DNA from: Microvenator marinus
GTDB taxonomy: Bacteria > Myxococcota_A > Bradymonadia > Bradymonadales > Bradymonadaceae
Length of the DNA: 64,000 bases
Reading direction: 5' to 3'
Assembly: GCF_007993755.1 (NCBI RefSeq)
Contig: NZ_CP042467.1
Span: 5,294,001-5,358,000 of the forward strand
Part shown: one piece after another, positions 51,628 through 60,575 of the stretch
Layout of the letters: every line of letters starts with the position of its first letter
Numbering within the stretch: position 1 is the first letter of the stretch
Translations under genes and position numbers: made by a program
The notes under the pieces: generated by a model
Seen by the model: only the letters and a program-made list of their open reading frames with translations
Told to the model about the DNA's origin: nothing
Database searches by the model: none

Positions 51628-53280
51628 ATGCAACTCCACAGTGAATTTTCCTCGCCCCAGGCTGCTCCTGGCGGTTTTTCATTCTCCGGAAAATGTTGGA
51701 CTCCTTCGAACGTCGCGGTTGATTTTTCGCAGGCAGGCCTCGAAAAAATCGTCTCCGCGGTCCGCGAAGCGATCTTTGTGATCCGCGCACCGAGTGGTGC
51801 CGTAGGCGCCGTTAGCGGGACCGTTTCCTTGACCCCGGTCGCGCAGGCCAATCAATGGGATTTGGTCGGCTATTTGCCGCCACTTTATCCTGAATGGTTG
51901 GGTGATCGATCGTTTTGCGAGGTTCATGGCACGCGTTTTCCTTACGTGACTGGGGCAATGGCGAATGGCATCGCAACCACGGCTATCGTGAAGGAAATGG
52001 CTCGGATCGGGGCGCTTGGGTTCTTCGGTTCGGCAGGCCTTTCGTTGGGGCGCGTCGAAGAAGCGCTCAAAGATTTGAATGCTACGATCGGCGAAAGAGC
52101 GGCTTGGGGTATGAATTTCATTCACTCGCCGCAGGAGCCGAAACTTGAAGAGGCCATCGCTGATCTCTACATCCGAAATGGTGTGAAGCGCGTGGAGGCT
52201 GCGGCATTCATGAGTTTGACGCCTTCTATTGTGCGTTGTGCCTTGGCAGGGATTCGGCGAAATCCAGACGGTAGCATCCACCGAGAGCGTTTTGTGTTCG
52301 CGAAGATTTCGCGACCAGAAGTCGCAAAACCATTCTTGATGCCAGCCCCACGCAATATTGTGGATGGCCTGGTGGCGCGCGGGCTCTTGACCGCTGAGGA
52401 AGCCGAGCTCTCAAAATTTGTGCCGGTGGCCGAAGATATCATTGTGGAATCGGATTCCGGTGGGCACACGGATAATCGCCCGCTTGGTGTTCTCTTTCCG
52501 ATCATTGCGAGCTTGCGTGACCAGATCGCCGCTGAGCAAGGTTATGCAAGGCCCATTCGCGTGGGTGCTGCAGGTGGCCTCGGCTGCCCGAATGCGGTTG
52601 CCGCCGCGTTTTCGCTCGGCGCCGCGTTTGTGGTGACGGGTACCGTCAATCAGGCATGTGTGGAGTCGGGGCTAGACGCATCGGGCAAGGAGATGTTGGC
52701 CAAGGCCGATATGGCCGACGTCATCATGGCGCCGGCGGCCGATATGTTTGAGATGGGCGTTGAGGTTCAGGTCTTGCGCCGTGGAACCATGTTCGCGACC
52801 CGCGCAAGGAAGCTCTACGATCTCTACCGTACATACCCATCCATGGACGCGATTCCTGCAGAGGAGCGCACTCGGGTGGAGTCGCAGATGCTCAAGGCCA
52901 CATTTGATGAGGCATGGGCTAGCACACGAGATTATTGGCAGTCTCGAGACCCGGAAGAGGTCCAGCGAGCCGAAGCCGACCCGAAGCATAAAATGGCATT
53001 GGTCTTTCGCGCCTACCTTGGACAGTCGAGCCGCTGGGCTATCGCTGGCCAACCCGATCGAGCTGCTGATTTCCAGATTTGGTGCGGTCCTGCAATGGGT
53101 GCCTTCAATCGTTGGGTTGAGGGTTCGTTTATGGAGGCGCCGGAAAATCGAAAAGTGGCCCAGGTCGCATTGAATCTACTCGAGGGGGCTGCCGTGATTA
53201 CCCGCGCGCAGGCTCTTAGAGTGGTGGGTGCGCCCGTTCCTGCAAAAGCATTTGAGTTTCGACCACGTCCTCTGGCGTAA
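51628..53280 (+). CDS. pfaD: PUFA synthase enoyl reductase PfaD
   Basis: 550 residues from the ATG at 51628; an ATG at 51589 sits within the operator repeats and is less likely. The family (nitronate monooxygenase-like TIM barrel with FMN) shows FPYVTGAMANGIATTAIVKEM, FGSAGLSLGRVEEALKDL, NFIHSPQEPKLEEAIADLY, VEAAAFMSLTPSIV, VEADSGGHTDNRPLG-like and GAAGGLGCPNAVAAAF. In PUFA synthases PfaD reduces the enoyl intermediate in trans. It is the first gene of the operon here, as in myxobacterial pfa1-pfa2-pfa3. The weak ribosome site (GAGCAAGC) is unusual. Confidence 0.95.
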   Translation: MQLHSEFSSPQAAPGGFSFSGKCWTPSNVAVDFSQAGLEKIVSAVREAIFVIRAPSGAVGAVSGTVSLTPVAQANQWDLVGYLPPLYPEWLGDRSFCEVHGTRFPYVTGAMANGIATTAIVKEMARIGALGFFGSAGLSLGRVEEALKDLNATIGERAAWGMNFIHSPQEPKLEEAIADLYIRNGVKRVEAAAFMSLTPSIVRCALAGIRRNPDGSIHRERFVFAKISRPEVAKPFLMPAPRNIVDGLVARGLLTAEEAELSKFVPVAEDIIVESDSGGHTDNRPLGVLFPIIASLRDQIAAEQGYARPIRVGAAGGLGCPNAVAAAFSLGAAFVVTGTVNQACVESGLDASGKEMLAKADMADVIMAPAADMFEMGVEVQVLRRGTMFATRARKLYDLYRTYPSMDAIPAEERTRVESQMLKATFDEAWASTRDYWQSRDPEEVQRAEADPKHKMALVFRAYLGQSSRWAIAGQPDRAADFQIWCGPAMGAFNRWVEGSFMEAPENRKVAQVALNLLEGAAVITRAQALRVVGAPVPAKAFEFRPRPLA

Positions 53281-53340
53281 GTCGATTTTGTGAAGAGTTG
53301 ATCCCGCTGCAAGTGCAGCACGTTTACCCCTGTGAGTCTC

Positions 53341-56300
53341 ATGTCCGCTGAAAACACATCGAATCGTCCCCCTTTGGCAGTAGTTGGCGTCTCGGCCCTT
53401 TTCCCTGGCGCAACAACGACCGCTGGTTTTTGGAGAAATATCCTGGAAGCCCAGGACCTGATCTCCGATGTCCCAGAATCTCATTGGCTCATCGAAGACT
53501 ATTACGATCCAGATCCAAGTGCTCCTGATAAAACCTATGCAAAACGCGGTGGATTCCTTCCAAAGGTCGACTTCGATGCCATGGGTTGGGGTGTTCCTCC
53601 GAGCATTATCCCCGCAACCGATACATCGCAGCTGCTGGCTTTGATCGTGGCTGAGCAAGTGCTCAAAGATGCGCTTCGAAGCCAGTTTGAAACGGCGAGC
53701 CGTGAAAATATCTCGGTGATTCTGGGGGTGACCTCGGCTCAGGAACTTCTGGCTACGATGGTCAGCCGACTTCAGCGCCCGGTGTGGGTGAAGGCCCTGC
53801 GAGAGCAAGGTCTGAGCGAAGATGAAGTTCAAGCCGCTGCAGACAAGATCGGCGATCATTACCAGCCATGGCAGGAGAGCAGCTTCCCCGGACTTCTGGG
53901 CAACGTGGTTGCCGGCCGTATTGCGAACCGCCTCGACCTCGGTGGTACGAACTGCGTGACTGACGCGGCATGTGCTTCAACGTTCTCGGCTATCGCGATG
54001 GCCGCCAATGAGCTCTACCTCGGTGACTCCGATATCGTGATCGCGGGTGGCGTAGACACGTTGAATGACATCTTTATGTACATGTGTTTCTCGAAAACCC
54101 CGGCGTTGAGTGCGACAGGCGATTGCCGCCCATTCAGCGACCAGGCGGACGGAACCATGCTGGGCGAAGGTCTCGGCATGGTGGCGTTGAAGCGCCTGGC
54201 CGATGCAGAGCGCGACGGAGACAAGATCTATGCGGTGCTTAGGGGTGTGGGTTCGAGCTCGGACGGCCGCTCAAAGAGCGTTTATGCGCCGGTCTCAGAA
54301 GGTCAGGCCAATGCATTGATTCGTGCGTACGACCGCGCCGGGTATAGCTCAAACACTGTGGAGATTGTCGAGGCGCACGGAACCGGAACTAAGGCCGGTG
54401 ATGCTGCTGAATTCAACGGTCTCAAGATCGCGTTTGAGAAAGAAGACAGCACCACCAAGCAGTGGTGTGCGCTCGGATCTGTGAAGTCGCAAATCGGCCA
54501 CACAAAAGCTGCGGCAGGAGCTGCGGGCTTGTTCAAGGTCGTGATGGCGCTTCAGTCGAAGACTCTCGCGCCGACGATCAAAGTCGAGCGTCCAAACCCT
54601 AAGCTCGCGCTCGAAGAGTCGCCTTTTTATATCAACACTGAGTCGCGTCCTTGGGTTCGTCCATCTGACCACCCACGACGCGGGAGTGTGAGTAGCTTTG
54701 GTTTTGGTGGGTCGAACTTCCACCTTACTTTGGAAGAGTATACGGGTGAGCTGAAAGCTGAGCGGCCACGCAGCTTGTCGTGGGAGTTGATTACGCTCTC
54801 GGCGGCTGATGGCCACGCCGTTGCCAAACTCGCCCGCGATTTCGCGGCGCGTGCAACCGAAGGCATGCTCGCCCGACTTTCGTATGATTCTCACGTGCTC
54901 TTTGAGGCCAGTGCACCGGCAAGATTGGCAATTGTGGCTACCTCTGAGGCCGACCTCAAGAACAAGCTTGAGCGCGCTGCTCAGATGATCGAGAAGAATC
55001 CGAGCACCCCATTTCAGATGCCAGACGGCACCATCTTTGGCACGAATCGTACCGAGGGTGACGTAGGTTTTGTGTTCCCGGGGCAGGGGTCGCAATACGT
55101 GAATATGGGTGCGCACGTTGCCATGGCGTTCGATACGGCCATTTCGGCATGGGATAACGCCGCGGTTGATTTTGGGACGGGCAAGCGGCTCGACCAGGTG
55201 GTCTTCCCAATTCCTAAGTTCACCGACGACGCGCGCGCAGGGGACGAGGAAGTCTTGAGGGCGACCGAGTGGGCTCAGCCTGCGATCGGAACGTGCTCCG
55301 TGTCGATGTTCCGCATGATGCAGGCGCTCCGAGTCAATCCGAGCGCGTTTGCTGGACATAGCTTTGGTGAGGTCACCGCACTCTTTGCCGCTGGCGCACT
55401 CTCCGAGGGCGATATGTTGGCGGTTGCTCGAAAGCGCGGTGAGTTGATGGCAGCAGCGTCAGAGCTCCCTGGAGCGATGTCCGCCGTGGCGGCGACGCTC
55501 GATGTGGTGGAGTCTGTGCTAGCCGAAGTTGGGTCGTCAGACGTGGTCATGGCGAACCACAACGCTCCAGACCAAGTGGTGATTTCGGGAACGGTAGAGG
55601 CGGTCAGAAAGGCAGAAGAAGCCTTTGCGAAACGAAGTGTGACCGTCAAGAGTCTTCCTGTCTCAACCGCATTCCACTCGCCCGTGGTTGCGGCAAGCAG
55701 CGAGCCGTTTGGTGAGTTCCTGGCAGGGATTGAGTTCAACGCACCTTCCACGAAAGTTTGGTGTGGTGAGACATCTTCAGCCTATGGCTCAGATGTTGAG
55801 CAGATTCGCGAGCGACTCGCGCGTCAAATCGCAAACCCCGTGAGGTTTGTGGACACCATCAACGATATGTACGCAAACGGCGTGCGAGTCTTTGTGGAAG
55901 TGGGCCCTGGGTCGGTCTTGACGAAGCTCGTCAAAGCTATCCTCCACGGAAAGGACGACTTTGTTGCCATTTCACTGGATCGCCGCGGAAAGCATGGGCT
56001 TGAGTTCTTCCTCCGAGGACTGGGTGCTATCTCGGTCGCCGGGGTGCAGCTCGATTTCGAGGCGATTTGGGCCGGATACGGTGTTCCTGAGGATATCTCG
56101 GCACGTCCTAAGCCAAAGCTCTCGGTTGCAATCGACGGTTCGAACCACGGCAAGAAGTACCCACCCGTGGGTGGCGCGGCCGCTCTTCCTAAGCCGAATC
56201 CTCCACGTCAGCCCGAAGTTATCGAGCGCGAGGTCATCAAAGAAGTGCCAGTGGAAGTCATCAAAGAAGTGCCTGTCGAGGTACCTGTCTATGTGAACTC

Positions 56301-59300
56301 CGGGGCTCCAGCGGGTCAACAGGCGTCTCATAACGCGCCGGCTTCGTCCGAGTGGATCGCCACGTGGCAAGAGGCTCATAAGCAAAACGCAATGAGCCTG
56401 ATGGCGTTCCAGCATGCGATGACTCAGTCTCAGACGGCCTTTATTCAGGCGATTGAAACTTCGTACAAGAGCCTCGGAAATGCTCACGGGCAGGCAGCAC
56501 AGCCAGCTCACACTCAGGGATTTGCCCAGAAGCAGCTGACTCAGCAGGATTTCGCGCCACAGAGTTTTGCGCCACAGAGTTTTGCGCCACAGAGTTTTGC
56601 GCCACAGAGTGTTGCGCAGCCTTCGCCGGCTCCGGCGCAACAGCCTACTCAGACGAATGGTGCCTTTAAGATTCCGAACGCGCCCGTCGCAGCAACGCCA
56701 GCACCGGCACCAACGCCCGCTCCACAGACCCAGGCAACGCCTGTATCTGCGGGTAACCTGGAGGCGTCGATGCTCAAAGTCGTGTCGGCCAAGACTGGCT
56801 ACCCGATCGAGATGCTCGACCTCAACATGGACCTCGAGCGCGACCTTGGCGTGGATTCTATCAAACGCGTCGAGATTATGGCCGCACTCCAAGACCTTGA
56901 GCCCGGCCTCCCAAGCGTGGATGCCGGACAACTCGCTGGTCTGAGGACTCTGGGAGAGATTGTGGAGCATGTACACGCGGGCTCCGTCCGCGTGGGACAG
57001 ACTGCGGTACCTGCAGCACCATCCATGCCGGCTCAAGCCCCCGCATCAACAACTACCTCAACACCCGGTGTGAACCTGCACGCACTCATGCTCAAGGCAG
57101 TCTCTGATAAAACGGGCTATCCTGAAGAAATGCTTGAGTTGAGCATGGACCTTGAGGGTGACCTCGGCATCGACTCCATCAAGCGCGTTGAGATTCTGGC
57201 TGCGGTTCAAGAACAAGCTCCTGGTATGCCAGATGTAGATACGAACAAGATGGGCTCACTCAGAACTCTTGGCGAAATCGTCGAGTACATGCAGGGACTT
57301 ATGCCTGCTTCCTTGACCCCGGTTTCAGCACACAGCAATGCAACTCCTGCTGCTGCGCCTGCCTCAGCACCCGGCGTGGACCTTCACGCACTCATGCTCA
57401 AGGCGGTCTCTGATAAGACGGGCTATCCTGAAGAAATGTTGGAATTGAGCATGGACCTCGAGGGCGACCTCGGGATCGATTCCATCAAGCGCGTTGAGAT
57501 CTTGGCAGCGGTTCAGGAGCAAGCTCCTGGTATGCCAGACGTAGACACCAACAAGATGGGCTCGCTCAGGACCCTCGGTGAAATCGTCGAGTATATGCAG
57601 GGTTTGATGCCAGCTTCTTCTGCCCCTGCACAGGTACCAGTCACTTCAACTCCTGCCGCTCTGCCTGCCCAAACTCCAGGCGTTGACTTGCACGCACTTA
57701 TGCTTGCAGCGGTCGCCGAAAAAACAGGCTACCCTGCAGAGATGCTGGAGCTGAGTATGGACCTTGAGGGTGACCTCGGGATCGATTCCATCAAGCGCGT
57801 TGAGATTCTGGCTGCGGTTCAGGAGCAAGCTCCTGGTATGCCAGACGTAGACACCAACAAGATGGGCTCACTCAGAACCCTTGGTCAGATCGTTGAGTAC
57901 ATGCAGGGCCTTATGCCTGCTTCTTCTACTCCTGCTCCGGCACAAGCCAGTGCCCCGGTAGCTAACGCGTCCGTCGCGACCCCAGGCGTAGACCTGCACG
58001 CACTCATGCTTGCGGCAGTCGCTGAGAAGACGGGCTATCCAGCAGAAATGTTGGAGTTGAGCATGGACCTTGAGGGTGACCTCGGGATCGACTCCATCAA
58101 GCGCGTTGAGATTCTGGCTGCGGTTCAGGAGCAAGCTCCTGGCATGCCAGACGTAGATACGAACAAGATGGGCTCACTTAGAACCCTTGGGCAAATCGTC
58201 GAGTACATGCAGGGCTTGATGCCAGGTGCGAGCGCGGTTTCAGCGCCCGTGGCACAGGCTGCGGCACCATCAACACCGGCTGTCTCAAAGGCAGCGCCGG
58301 CAAATCTCGGGCGATTCACGCTGAAGATGGTGGAGCGCGAGCCTGCTGGCCTTGCCCAGGCACACCTCTTTGGTACCACGGTCTACGTCACCAAAGATCA
58401 ACTCGGCGTTGCTGAGCATCTTGTGAGCGGACTCAAAACCCTCGGTGTGGATGCGCTCGTCACAGAATCTGTGCCTGCCAATGCCAAAGCGGCAGTCTTC
58501 TTAGGTGGTATCAATCCGATTGAGACCGCGGAGGAAGGTGTTCAGATCGAGAAGAGTGCTTTTGAAGCGGCAAAGGCGCTCGCGCCAAACGTCAAAGACG
58601 GCGGCCTCTTTGTCACCGTTCAGGACACAGGCGGGGCGTTTGGCACTACCGACTTTGACCCCGTTCGCGCCTATGTGGGCGGCCTTCCCGGGTTGGTGAA
58701 AACTGCCGCTCAGGAGTGGACCGAAGCGTCACTTAAGGCCATCGATATCCAGACTCAGGGACTTAGTCCTGAAGCCATCGCCCTTGCTCTCGTGACGGAG
58801 CTCGTCAGAGGTGGAGCGGACATTGAAGTGGGCCTGGTTGGCTCGAAGCGCCTCGTTCCTCAGAGCGTGGCAGCAGACGTGCCGGCGGGAAGTGTGCGTA
58901 TCAATGCTGGCGATGTGGTCGTTGTCTCAGGAGGTGCGCGCGGCGTTACGGCTTCGTGCGTCATCGAGTGGGCATCGCGTAGCAAGGCCAGCTTTGTACT
59001 GCTTGGTAGAACACCTCTTCAGGACGAGCCAGCCACCTATGCTTCAGCCTCCACGGACGCCGACCTGAAGCGCGTGCTTCTAGCCGAAGCCAAGGCTAGT
59101 GGCGAGGCCATTACACCCGCTCAACTTAGCCGGAAAGTAAGTCGAGTTCTCGCAAACCGTGAGGTTAACGAGACTATCGCGGCTATCGAGAAGGCTGGCG
59201 GAAGGGCCAAGTACGTGGCGGCTGATGTTCAAGATGCCGACGCATTGAACACTGCTCTCGCTCAAGTTCGAAATGAGTGGGGCCCAATCAAGGCTGTGGT

Positions 59301-60558
59301 TCACGGTGCCGGCGTGCTCGCCGATAAATACATCGCCGACATGAGCCAGGACGACTTCGACTTCGTCTTCAACACCAAGGTAGGTGGATGGCGCGCGCTG
59401 ATGAGTGCGCTCAAGACCGACCCGGTTGAAGTCGTTTGTATGTTCTCATCGGTGGCTGGACGTTGCGGAAACGCCGGCCAGGCCAACTACTCCATGGCGA
59501 ACGAAGTCCTCAACAAGATCGCTCAAGCAGAGCAGGGTGTGAATCCGAACATGCTTGTGAAATCACTCGGTTGGGGCCCATGGGAAGGTGGAATGGTCAG
59601 CCCAGAACTCAAAGCGCATTTTGAGCGAATGGGAGTTCCGATGATTCCGCTCGAAGTTGGGGCCAAGATGTTTGCCGACGAGATGCAATCGACGACCGCA
59701 GATGTGGAGTTGGTGCTCGGTGGCGAGCCGCGTTCGGAGGCCTTGATAGGAGGAAAAGAACGCCCTTTTAAGTTAGAGGTTAACATAAATCATGTCACGC
59801 ATGGATTCTTGCGAGGTCACAGTATTGCTGGAGCTGCCGTTGTCCCAGTAGTATTGGTTTTGGAGTGGTTTAGCCGATTGGCTCGTGCCGCCCGACCAGA
59901 CCTTCACCTCAGCGTGATTAAGAACCTCAAAGTCCTCAAAGGCATCCGCCTCCAGGACTTCGAAGGTGCGGGCGACCGCTTTGTGTTGACCTCTTGGCCA
60001 GTCGCTAACGGCAGCGACCTTACACTTCAGATGGAACTACACTCCGCATCCGGTGCCTTGCACTACCGTGCGATGGCTGAGCTGAGCACATCACCAGTGC
60101 TCATGCCTAAGAACACGCTTGCGACCCCTTCGCTAAACACATGGGGAAGCGCTCGGGTCTACGGCGACGTGCTCTTTCACACGGATGATTTCCAGGTGAT
60201 CAAGGAGCTTGAAGGCGTCTCGGCACAAGGCATTGCTGGCGCGCTCAAAGGAGTCCACGAGGCCCAATGGAATTGGGATGCGTGGCAAACCGATGTCGCA
60301 GCCTTTGACGGTGGCCTTCAGATGCTTCTCCTTTGGGCTCGCGAGGGCATGGGCGGCGCGGTGCTTCCGATGGGAATCGGTGAGCTTCGCATGACCGGTC
60401 AGGCACCTTCTGAGGGCGAGATTCGGTGCGTTGCGCAATGTAAGGCTTCGTCGAGTTCGAGCGCAGTGGCGGACCTTGTGTTCACCGACGCTAAAGGTGC
60501 AACCTTCGCCGAAATGAAACACGTAGAATTGGTCAAACGCCCTGACGTGAAGTCCTAA
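53341..60558 (+). CDS. pfaA: PUFA synthase PfaA (KS-AT-5xACP-KR-DH-like)
   Basis: 2405 residues from the ATG at 53341; a GTG at 53332 adds three residues. Ketosynthase (15-475): Cys211 in DAACAST, EAHGTGT and KSQIGHTKAAAG. Acyltransferase (580-880): GFVFPGQGSQYVNMGA and Ser674 in GHSFGE. Linker (940-1130) with PVEVIKEVPVEV and SFAPQ repeats. Five ACPs with DSIKR serines at about 1173, 1279, 1381, 1483 and 1585. Ketoreductase (1850-2060): VVVVSGGARGVTASC, VHGAGVLADKYIADMS, SSVAGRCGNAGQANYSMANE. C-terminal hotdog-like dehydratase (2140-2400) with HGFLRGHSIAGAAVVP. It iteratively builds omega-3 or omega-6 polyunsaturated chains with PfaC and PfaD. ATG chosen by position; no clear ribosome site. 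Confidence 0.97.
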   Translation: MSAENTSNRPPLAVVGVSALFPGATTTAGFWRNILEAQDLISDVPESHWLIEDYYDPDPSAPDKTYAKRGGFLPKVDFDAMGWGVPPSIIPATDTSQLLALIVAEQVLKDALRSQFETASRENISVILGVTSAQELLATMVSRLQRPVWVKALREQGLSEDEVQAAADKIGDHYQPWQESSFPGLLGNVVAGRIANRLDLGGTNCVTDAACASTFSAIAMAANELYLGDSDIVIAGGVDTLNDIFMYMCFSKTPALSATGDCRPFSDQADGTMLGEGLGMVALKRLADAERDGDKIYAVLRGVGSSSDGRSKSVYAPVSEGQANALIRAYDRAGYSSNTVEIVEAHGTGTKAGDAAEFNGLKIAFEKEDSTTKQWCALGSVKSQIGHTKAAAGAAGLFKVVMALQSKTLAPTIKVERPNPKLALEESPFYINTESRPWVRPSDHPRRGSVSSFGFGGSNFHLTLEEYTGELKAERPRSLSWELITLSAADGHAVAKLARDFAARATEGMLARLSYDSHVLFEASAPARLAIVATSEADLKNKLERAAQMIEKNPSTPFQMPDGTIFGTNRTEGDVGFVFPGQGSQYVNMGAHVAMAFDTAISAWDNAAVDFGTGKRLDQVVFPIPKFTDDARAGDEEVLRATEWAQPAIGTCSVSMFRMMQALRVNPSAFAGHSFGEVTALFAAGALSEGDMLAVARKRGELMAAASELPGAMSAVAATLDVVESVLAEVGSSDVVMANHNAPDQVVISGTVEAVRKAEEAFAKRSVTVKSLPVSTAFHSPVVAASSEPFGEFLAGIEFNAPSTKVWCGETSSAYGSDVEQIRERLARQIANPVRFVDTINDMYANGVRVFVEVGPGSVLTKLVKAILHGKDDFVAISLDRRGKHGLEFFLRGLGAISVAGVQLDFEAIWAGYGVPEDISARPKPKLSVAIDGSNHGKKYPPVGGAAALPKPNPPRQPEVIEREVIKEVPVEVIKEVPVEVPVYVNSGAPAGQQASHNAPASSEWIATWQEAHKQNAMSLMAFQHAMTQSQTAFIQAIETSYKSLGNAHGQAAQPAHTQGFAQKQLTQQDFAPQSFAPQSFAPQSFAPQSVAQPSPAPAQQPTQTNGAFKIPNAPVAATPAPAPTPAPQTQATPVSAGNLEASMLKVVSAKTGYPIEMLDLNMDLERDLGVDSIKRVEIMAALQDLEPGLPSVDAGQLAGLRTLGEIVEHVHAGSVRVGQTAVPAAPSMPAQAPASTTTSTPGVNLHALMLKAVSDKTGYPEEMLELSMDLEGDLGIDSIKRVEILAAVQEQAPGMPDVDTNKMGSLRTLGEIVEYMQGLMPASLTPVSAHSNATPAAAPASAPGVDLHALMLKAVSDKTGYPEEMLELSMDLEGDLGIDSIKRVEILAAVQEQAPGMPDVDTNKMGSLRTLGEIVEYMQGLMPASSAPAQVPVTSTPAALPAQTPGVDLHALMLAAVAEKTGYPAEMLELSMDLEGDLGIDSIKRVEILAAVQEQAPGMPDVDTNKMGSLRTLGQIVEYMQGLMPASSTPAPAQASAPVANASVATPGVDLHALMLAAVAEKTGYPAEMLELSMDLEGDLGIDSIKRVEILAAVQEQAPGMPDVDTNKMGSLRTLGQIVEYMQGLMPGASAVSAPVAQAAAPSTPAVSKAAPANLGRFTLKMVEREPAGLAQAHLFGTTVYVTKDQLGVAEHLVSGLKTLGVDALVTESVPANAKAAVFLGGINPIETAEEGVQIEKSAFEAAKALAPNVKDGGLFVTVQDTGGAFGTTDFDPVRAYVGGLPGLVKTAAQEWTEASLKAIDIQTQGLSPEAIALALVTELVRGGADIEVGLVGSKRLVPQSVAADVPAGSVRINAGDVVVVSGGARGVTASCVIEWASRSKASFVLLGRTPLQDEPATYASASTDADLKRVLLAEAKASGEAITPAQLSRKVSRVLANREVNETIAAIEKAGGRAKYVAADVQDADALNTALAQVRNEWGPIKAVVHGAGVLADKYIADMSQDDFDFVFNTKVGGWRALMSALKTDPVEVVCMFSSVAGRCGNAGQANYSMANEVLNKIAQAEQGVNPNMLVKSLGWGPWEGGMVSPELKAHFERMGVPMIPLEVGAKMFADEMQSTTADVELVLGGEPRSEALIGGKERPFKLEVNINHVTHGFLRGHSIAGAAVVPVVLVLEWFSRLARAARPDLHLSVIKNLKVLKGIRLQDFEGAGDRFVLTSWPVANGSDLTLQMELHSASGALHYRAMAELSTSPVLMPKNTLATPSLNTWGSARVYGDVLFHTDDFQVIKELEGVSAQGIAGALKGVHEAQWNWDAWQTDVAAFDGGLQMLLLWAREGMGGAVLPMGIGELRMTGQAPSEGEIRCVAQCKASSSSSAVADLVFTDAKGATFAEMKHVELVKRPDVKS
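56551..56615 (+). repeat. 15-bp repeat coding SFAPQ in pfaA linker
   Basis: The unit GCGCCACAGAGTTTT repeats about four times almost exactly, coding (S)FAPQ, between AT and the first ACP. A low-complexity tether likely to vary in copy number. Confidence 0.9.
57067..58228 (+). repeat. 306-bp tandem repeat coding ACP2-ACP5 of pfaA
   Basis: Four copies with an exact 306-base (102-residue) period measured at the codon for Leu in VDLHALML (57076, 57382, 57688, 57994). Copies 2-3 share AVSDKTGYPEEM and copies 4-5 share AVAEKTGYPAEM. ACP1 at 56755-56985 is more diverged. The uniform spacing shows amplification after duplication, with pairs homogenised. Confidence 0.95.
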
Positions 60559-60575
60559 GACTATTGGAAACTAAG

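Noticed and set aside
53306-53319. GCTGCA-AG-TGCAGC palindrome before pfaA
   Set aside because: Two-base spacer is too tight for a hairpin, and it is too short to call an operator without other evidence.
55972-57036. 354-residue minus-strand frame, Arg-rich
   Set aside because: Antisense shadow of pfaA (AT, linker and ACP1); repetitive RKTLW pattern comes from the SFAPQ repeat.
57067-58228. Regular repeats that could suggest a CRISPR array
   Set aside because: The 306-base unit is in frame and codes ACP domains with DSIKR motifs; no short repeat/spacer structure.
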